Shown: positions 59,870 to 64,000 of the stretch, one piece after another
Layout: every line of letters begins with the position of its first letter
Position numbering within the stretch: the first letter of the stretch is position 1
Source: Knoxdaviesia capensis
Taxonomy: Eukaryota; Ascomycota; Sordariomycetes; Microascales; Gondwanamycetaceae
Assembly (NCBI GenBank): GCA_001510575.1
Contig: LNGK01000008.1
Coordinates: forward strand, 3,002,687 to 3,066,686
Length of the DNA: 64,000 nt
Direction of reading: 5' to 3'
Translations under genes and position numbers: made by a program
The notes under the pieces: generated by a model
Seen by the model: only the letters and a program-made list of their open reading frames with translations
Told to the model about the DNA's origin: nothing
Database searches by the model: none

Positions 59870-62101
59870 CCCCCCCTTTCTTTTTTTTTCTCTCTTTTTC
59901 CCGCATGTTATTTCGGGGAGACAATGAATTCTCTGGGCCCCCGTTCTCGGTCTTAGGGGTGCATTGGCTGCCTCAATTGGGTTTGTGGGAGGTAGTCTGC
60001 TCCAAGGCTATACGACCGCCTCTGTATAGGAGTGTGTGTGCTGTACTCACCCAAACTTCTCCCCCTCCCTCTCTCCTCGTCAGGTACAAGTCCCAGCGGA
60101 CTTTCTAACGTTCCCGAGACACGTCATTCCAGTCAATTGGCCCGTCTGCAACAGTCGATTAGGCCAGAAAGAAAAAGCCAACAGCCAGACGTCGCTTTCA
60201 TCCTTTGATATCACGGCTTTATTTGCCAAATGGATGAAGTCCAATGATGTCGATCACGTTGGCTTCACTGTCTCCAACACCGATACACAGATGCACGTTT
60301 GTCTTATACGCACATACAGCACTGTCCTTACATGCGTATCTCTATAGTGTTGTTATCTGGCTACTCCAGATTCCACCGGCACTTTGCTCCTCCCTGGATC
60401 CATGGCCGTGGTATGGATAGCCTCTCGAGTCTCGGTGAAGGGCCATTTCCCACAGAGCTCGCGGGTTCTCCAGTTTATCTCCTTGTGAAAGAACAATAAA
60501 ACGCAGAATAACACATACCAAAAACGCTGCGTCATTGCTATGGTCTCCAACTTCCAGCACCGATCGCTGCATCTTGCCCCGATCTGCCCTCTCTAGACAA
60601 CTGGGATGTTCCATGTTGTTGATGGCCACCCTCTTGATAGCGAGAGCTCCCCAAGCTTTGTTCAGGGCGGGCCTAGACTCCCCACGTTGCTGGAGCTGTG
60701 GATAGGAAACAATGCGCCGGTGTCCCCGTCCGTCGTAGTTGCGTGAACTTTCGCAGGCGCCCGGCCTCGTCACCCATTGTTGGGCAAAACGCAATTGGAA
60801 AGCTAATCTCGACGTGGGCATCAACAGCCTGGCGTACGAGGTTTTTTTTTAACCCAAGCTCCCAACTTCATTGCTAGCCAACCCACGTCGGTCTGCTTTC
60901 TGGCCGTCTATTCGTATTCCTGCGTGCGTTCTGTGTGAGTGCCCGTTCTGGGCTGTTTCTCAATAACCCCAGCCAAGACCACCGGAGATTTTGTCCACGG
61001 CCCATGCTCGCCGTTCATGGAGTATGACATTGGTGGAGGATTCTGGAGGCGTCTCCCCCAGGACGCTGTCTCGATCAATACACATCAAACAAGCGGCCTA
61101 GCTCCAGGGCCCAGACACACATGATACTCTTCCTTACACTGCTCAATCTTACTCGATCCCGTCTATTCCGGCTGGTCCCCCGGACTAATAGCTGGATTCA
61201 TCTCAACACACGTGCAGTCCCAGCGTCCTAGTGTTTGCTTCGGCCCTATACGTGTTTATCTCCTTTTTCCTTTCGAACCATGTCTTGGGGCAGCTCCCAA
61301 TTACCGGATCGAGAAGCCTTGCACGCCTCCTGAGCAGAAGATGTCTTCCTATTTGCCTCCTGGGGTAGTATATCCAGCATTATATACGTAGGCTCGGTAA
61401 ACCCGTCATGCTTTGTATGCTCAACAACTGTCTCACACCCTCAAGAACCGAAAAACTAGCCATTCTCAAAACTGATGACTTGTTCCCCCGTGGCCAATGC
61501 CCTGGCCACGTCGATCCCAGCCTTGATCTCTCCGGCAGTCCCTCTGGGTCCTCTGAGAACGTTATCAACCCGCCAGACCGCTAATTTCCACGTCAAACAC
61601 CAAACAAGGGAAACAGGTACGAGGCACTACCTAAAGTGCGAAAAGGGCCCCATCGGCCCAGACCATCGGGGAGGCTTGTTTGGGGGGACAGTACGTTTTT
61701 CCCGTTCATCAAGTCATATCCTCAGGTTGAGCCCATGTGCTCTCAGCAGGGAACAGGGAGACCTGGGAATGTTTCTCGTTTCCCTAACACGCCCCCCTTT
61801 TTCTTGTCCTTTCCCACGTACTTCTCGTTCGAGGAGTTCTCCCACACTCTGCCGGCCTTCGAGAATCATGCTTGGGTTTCTATTTTGATCGGTCTCTCTC
61901 TCTCTTCTCATGCTACTGTGAGAACTCATCCAACCCCCACGCTGACCCTAGTAAAGGGGTAGATAGATTTTGAGTAACCTTGGGGTGAGAGAAGGGACAT
62001 CCTCGGTGTCTCTCGTTTTCTCTATTTTCTAGGTAAGAGGTATCTTTGTTGGACTCGCAAGTTGGACGGACATAAGAAAATATAAGTTCAGGGTCTGTCG
62101 G

Positions 62102-62118
62102 TTTAGGGTTAGGGTTAA
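62102..62118. repeat. Interstitial telomere-like repeat
   Basis: Two adjoining TTAGGG units read TTTAGGGTTAGGGTTAA. It sits about 500 bases downstream of the protamine-P1-like gene's stop codon, not in an obvious promoter. It could be a chance telobox or a trace of chromosome-break repair. Confidence 0.6.
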
Positions 62119-62611
62119 GATTCCTCCTGCGTCCAGTGTACATGAAGTGTAGAATGTCTCAATGTCGATTGAACAAGATGAGATTCACGTTCTAACGAAG
62201 AGAAAACTAATGACTATGTGTCGATGGCCTGTGTATACCACCATACTCTTACCCAGGTCTTGTACATCAGTCATGAGTAACGTCTTATTTCAACATCCGG
62301 ATAGCTATCAATCCGAATTACAAAATCACTCTCGACAACAGTCTCTATTAATGCCACAAAGAAGCTTCACAGCGCGAATTGAAATCTAGTTCAATTGATT
62401 GACTGATCTAAAATGGCCAATGCTATCAGGCCAGAGTACACACTGAACACAGAACTGTTGACATCCCGGATCATCCCATTGTAACTCCTAAGCAAATGCG
62501 ATGCGATCGTGCTGTATAGAACGAGCAACGCAAGGCACGCTGATATTGTAAACCCATCACCAAACTCCAAAATGCAAAGGAACAGAAGAGGGAGAAAAAA
62601 AAAGAACAGTA

Positions 62612-64000
62612 TTACCGCCACGCGTCCTTCTCAAACACATCCGTAAGCATCGACCCGCGGGCCTTCTTGCTCGGCTTCGACTCCGGAGCCATCTTATCCA
62701 CCTCGGTCTCTAGATCCCATGTATCTAGGAACTCGTGCAGGTTGCCCAGCACCTCCTCGACCACATCCATCGGATCCGGAGATTCCGCCCGGCAGGTATC
62801 AGCCTGTGCGGACTCGTCGGCCGCCACTGTCGCCGTAGCCGCCTTGCTGTTGTCCGTCTCCGCGGCGACAAAGGCCTCAGCCATGGCATAGGTAGCGGGA
62901 GACGACGGGGTCTGGTCCCCTCCACTGGTCCCCAGCCGGCGCCGAACTGCATCAGTGCGCTTCTTGACGGTGCGGAAGTGTCCCTTGAAGGCCACCTGAT
63001 CGTCACGCGCATCATCCGGCACATCGTCTTCAGGCGGCGGGGACGACGAGCGAGCCACCGCTAGGCGCGTGGGCGTGTCGTCATCACCAGATGCCTGCAT
63101 ACCCGGCAGCGGTGCCCAAGAGACGTGGCGCACAGGGCGTGCTGAGCCGGTGCCACCGGAGCGCCAGGGGTTCTTCTTCAGCACGGACGGTAGGCCCGGT
63201 GTTGAGCTTAGGCGGAACGGCTTGCGCGCGCGAACGGGCGATGGGGAGAGGAAGGTTGAGAAAGATCTCAGAGTAAAGGTGACGGGAGGCTCGGGGGTAG
63301 TCGGCCGCGCGGGGTTGCTCGGGGGGCTCGGGGACGACATGGCGTGCTCTTCAACTGCACCTTCGACTTCTGCGGCCGGAACTCCCGGGGTTTCCGAACC
63401 CGTTGGCGCCTCAGTCGTAGGGTTGGAGACGCCCACAGCAGGGCATGTCGGTTCAGGGGCCTTGTTGACAGTCGGCGGCAGAGGAGAGGCCCATGGGTTC
63501 TGGCTGCACGAGGTCACCGTGTCCAGCGGGTTGGAGATCGCTGGCTGGACCGTCTCTGTCTCAAGAGAGGGGGGCTTGGATTCAGGTGGAGCAGCCACGG
63601 GCTCGTTGGGAGTGTCACAGGCACTCTCGGACGCCCTAGCAAAGTCCGGAGACAACTGTGGAATGGACGTATCGACATGGGTTTCATCCGGAGGAGACAA
63701 AATAACAGCGAATTCGGCAGGTTCGTCAGTGTCGGGAATAGGGACTTGGCTCTTATGCTTGGTCGAGACGGGGCTTTCCGTGATATGGGAAATCTGCGAA
63801 CTAAACGGACTGGAGACTGCGTTTGCCAATGACGTCTGAACATGGCGGGCTGCATTGGCGGCCGGAGAAGCCAAGTGGATGATCTGCTTCACAATGCCGT
63901 ACAGAGCCCCAGTGGTATCCGAAATCTTTCCCTGCGACGCAGACTCTTCGGGAAGGGACACGATAGGGGCATCATCTTCATCTTGACTGTCAACATCCAT
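62612..64000 (-). CDS. Protamine-P1-like conserved fungal protein, C-terminal part
   Basis: One open frame runs from the window edge to a TAA at 62612, giving 462 visible residues. The first codon seen is ATG at 64000, but it may be internal, so I treat the gene as partial at its 5' end. The visible part is mostly disordered and rich in Pro, Ser, Thr and Glu. Conserved-looking blocks are VTFTLRSFSTFLSPSPVRAR, GLPSVLKKNPWRS, RHVSWAPLPG, VAFKGHFRTVKKR, PATYAMAEAFVAAE and, near the end, VLGNLHEFLDTWDLE followed by a basic KPSKKARG. I recall this block order (RxVSWAPLP, then AMAEAFxAA, then NLxxFLxxW) from eurotiomycete proteins named 'protamine P1'. That name reflects basic composition and is not proof of sperm-type chromatin packing. 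A nuclear or chromatin-associated role is possible but not shown by the sequence. Confidence 0.75.
   Translation of the reverse strand: MDVDSQDEDDAPIVSLPEESASQGKISDTTGALYGIVKQIIHLASPAANAARHVQTSLANAVSSPFSSQISHITESPVSTKHKSQVPIPDTDEPAEFAVILSPPDETHVDTSIPQLSPDFARASESACDTPNEPVAAPPESKPPSLETETVQPAISNPLDTVTSCSQNPWASPLPPTVNKAPEPTCPAVGVSNPTTEAPTGSETPGVPAAEVEGAVEEHAMSSPSPPSNPARPTTPEPPVTFTLRSFSTFLSPSPVRARKPFRLSSTPGLPSVLKKNPWRSGGTGSARPVRHVSWAPLPGMQASGDDDTPTRLAVARSSSPPPEDDVPDDARDDQVAFKGHFRTVKKRTDAVRRRLGTSGGDQTPSSPATYAMAEAFVAAETDNSKAATATVAADESAQADTCRAESPDPMDVVEEVLGNLHEFLDTWDLETEVDKMAPESKPSKKARGSMLTDVFEKDAWR

Larger units (their letters stand above)
55739..62611. other. Long intergenic region upstream of KCS1
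   Basis: The first 600 bases are the probable KCS1 promoter and leader (pyrimidine-rich on the minus strand) and contain a 204-codon minus-strand open frame that overlaps the KCS1 ATG out of frame. After that I see no supportable gene for about 6 kb. The stretch has a GT microsatellite at 56953-57014, a single ambiguous base within a C run at 59869, and a telomere-like TTAGGGTTAGGGTTAA at 62103-62118. Confidence 0.45.

Noticed and set aside
62102..62118. Telomere-like repeat as a chromosome end
   Set aside because: Only two units with unique sequence and genes on both sides; it is interstitial.

Overview
The window is nuclear DNA of a filamentous ascomycete (Pezizomycotina), most likely a eurotiomycete related to Aspergillus and Penicillium. 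The basis is short GT-AG introns of about 50 to 130 nt with CTAAC or CTGAC-like branch sites, pyrimidine-rich 5' leaders, GC-rich third codon positions and the genes present: a Zn2Cys6 regulator, SDA1, an idi-4-like bZIP factor, MLH3, KCS1 and a protein resembling fungal 'protamine P1' proteins. I cannot name the species. There are two small assembly gaps or ambiguities (20206-20213 and 59869).

Left part (1-31 kb) is gene-poor and looks accessory. It holds a six-exon Zn2Cys6 transcription factor on the minus strand (1545-3904) whose zinc cluster is split by two micro-exons. It also has a disrupted gene for a cysteine-rich single-pass membrane protein (7620-9041, plus) and a small protein with six NNFxG repeats (9843-10388, minus). 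A decayed P-loop ATPase/nuclease-like gene follows (14015-16180, plus). After about 11.5 kb without a convincing gene there is a 136-residue secreted cysteine-containing protein (27722-28269, plus).

Right part (31-64 kb) is ordinary core genome. It holds SDA1 (31796-34321, plus, 60S ribosome export and biogenesis), a bZIP regulator (41171-43005, plus), MLH3 (43788-46655, minus, DNA mismatch repair and meiotic recombination) and a conserved serine-rich fungal protein with a polyglutamine tract (47538-49191, plus). KCS1 follows (50407-55738, minus, inositol hexakisphosphate kinase), and the C-terminal part of a protamine-P1-like protein (62612-64000, minus) runs off the window edge. MLH3 and the polyQ gene are divergent. 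The bZIP gene and MLH3 are convergent, as are the polyQ gene and KCS1. These genes do not form a pathway or a biosynthetic cluster.

All exon boundaries were worked out by hand from splice signals and reading-frame continuity. Functions rest on recognised motifs, not on database searches. I found no convincing tRNA, rRNA, CRISPR or intact transposon. The best candidates for something undescribed are the NNFxG repeat protein, the split zinc cluster with 13-nt and 10-nt exons, and a recurring TACTGTAC motif in the intergenic DNA.
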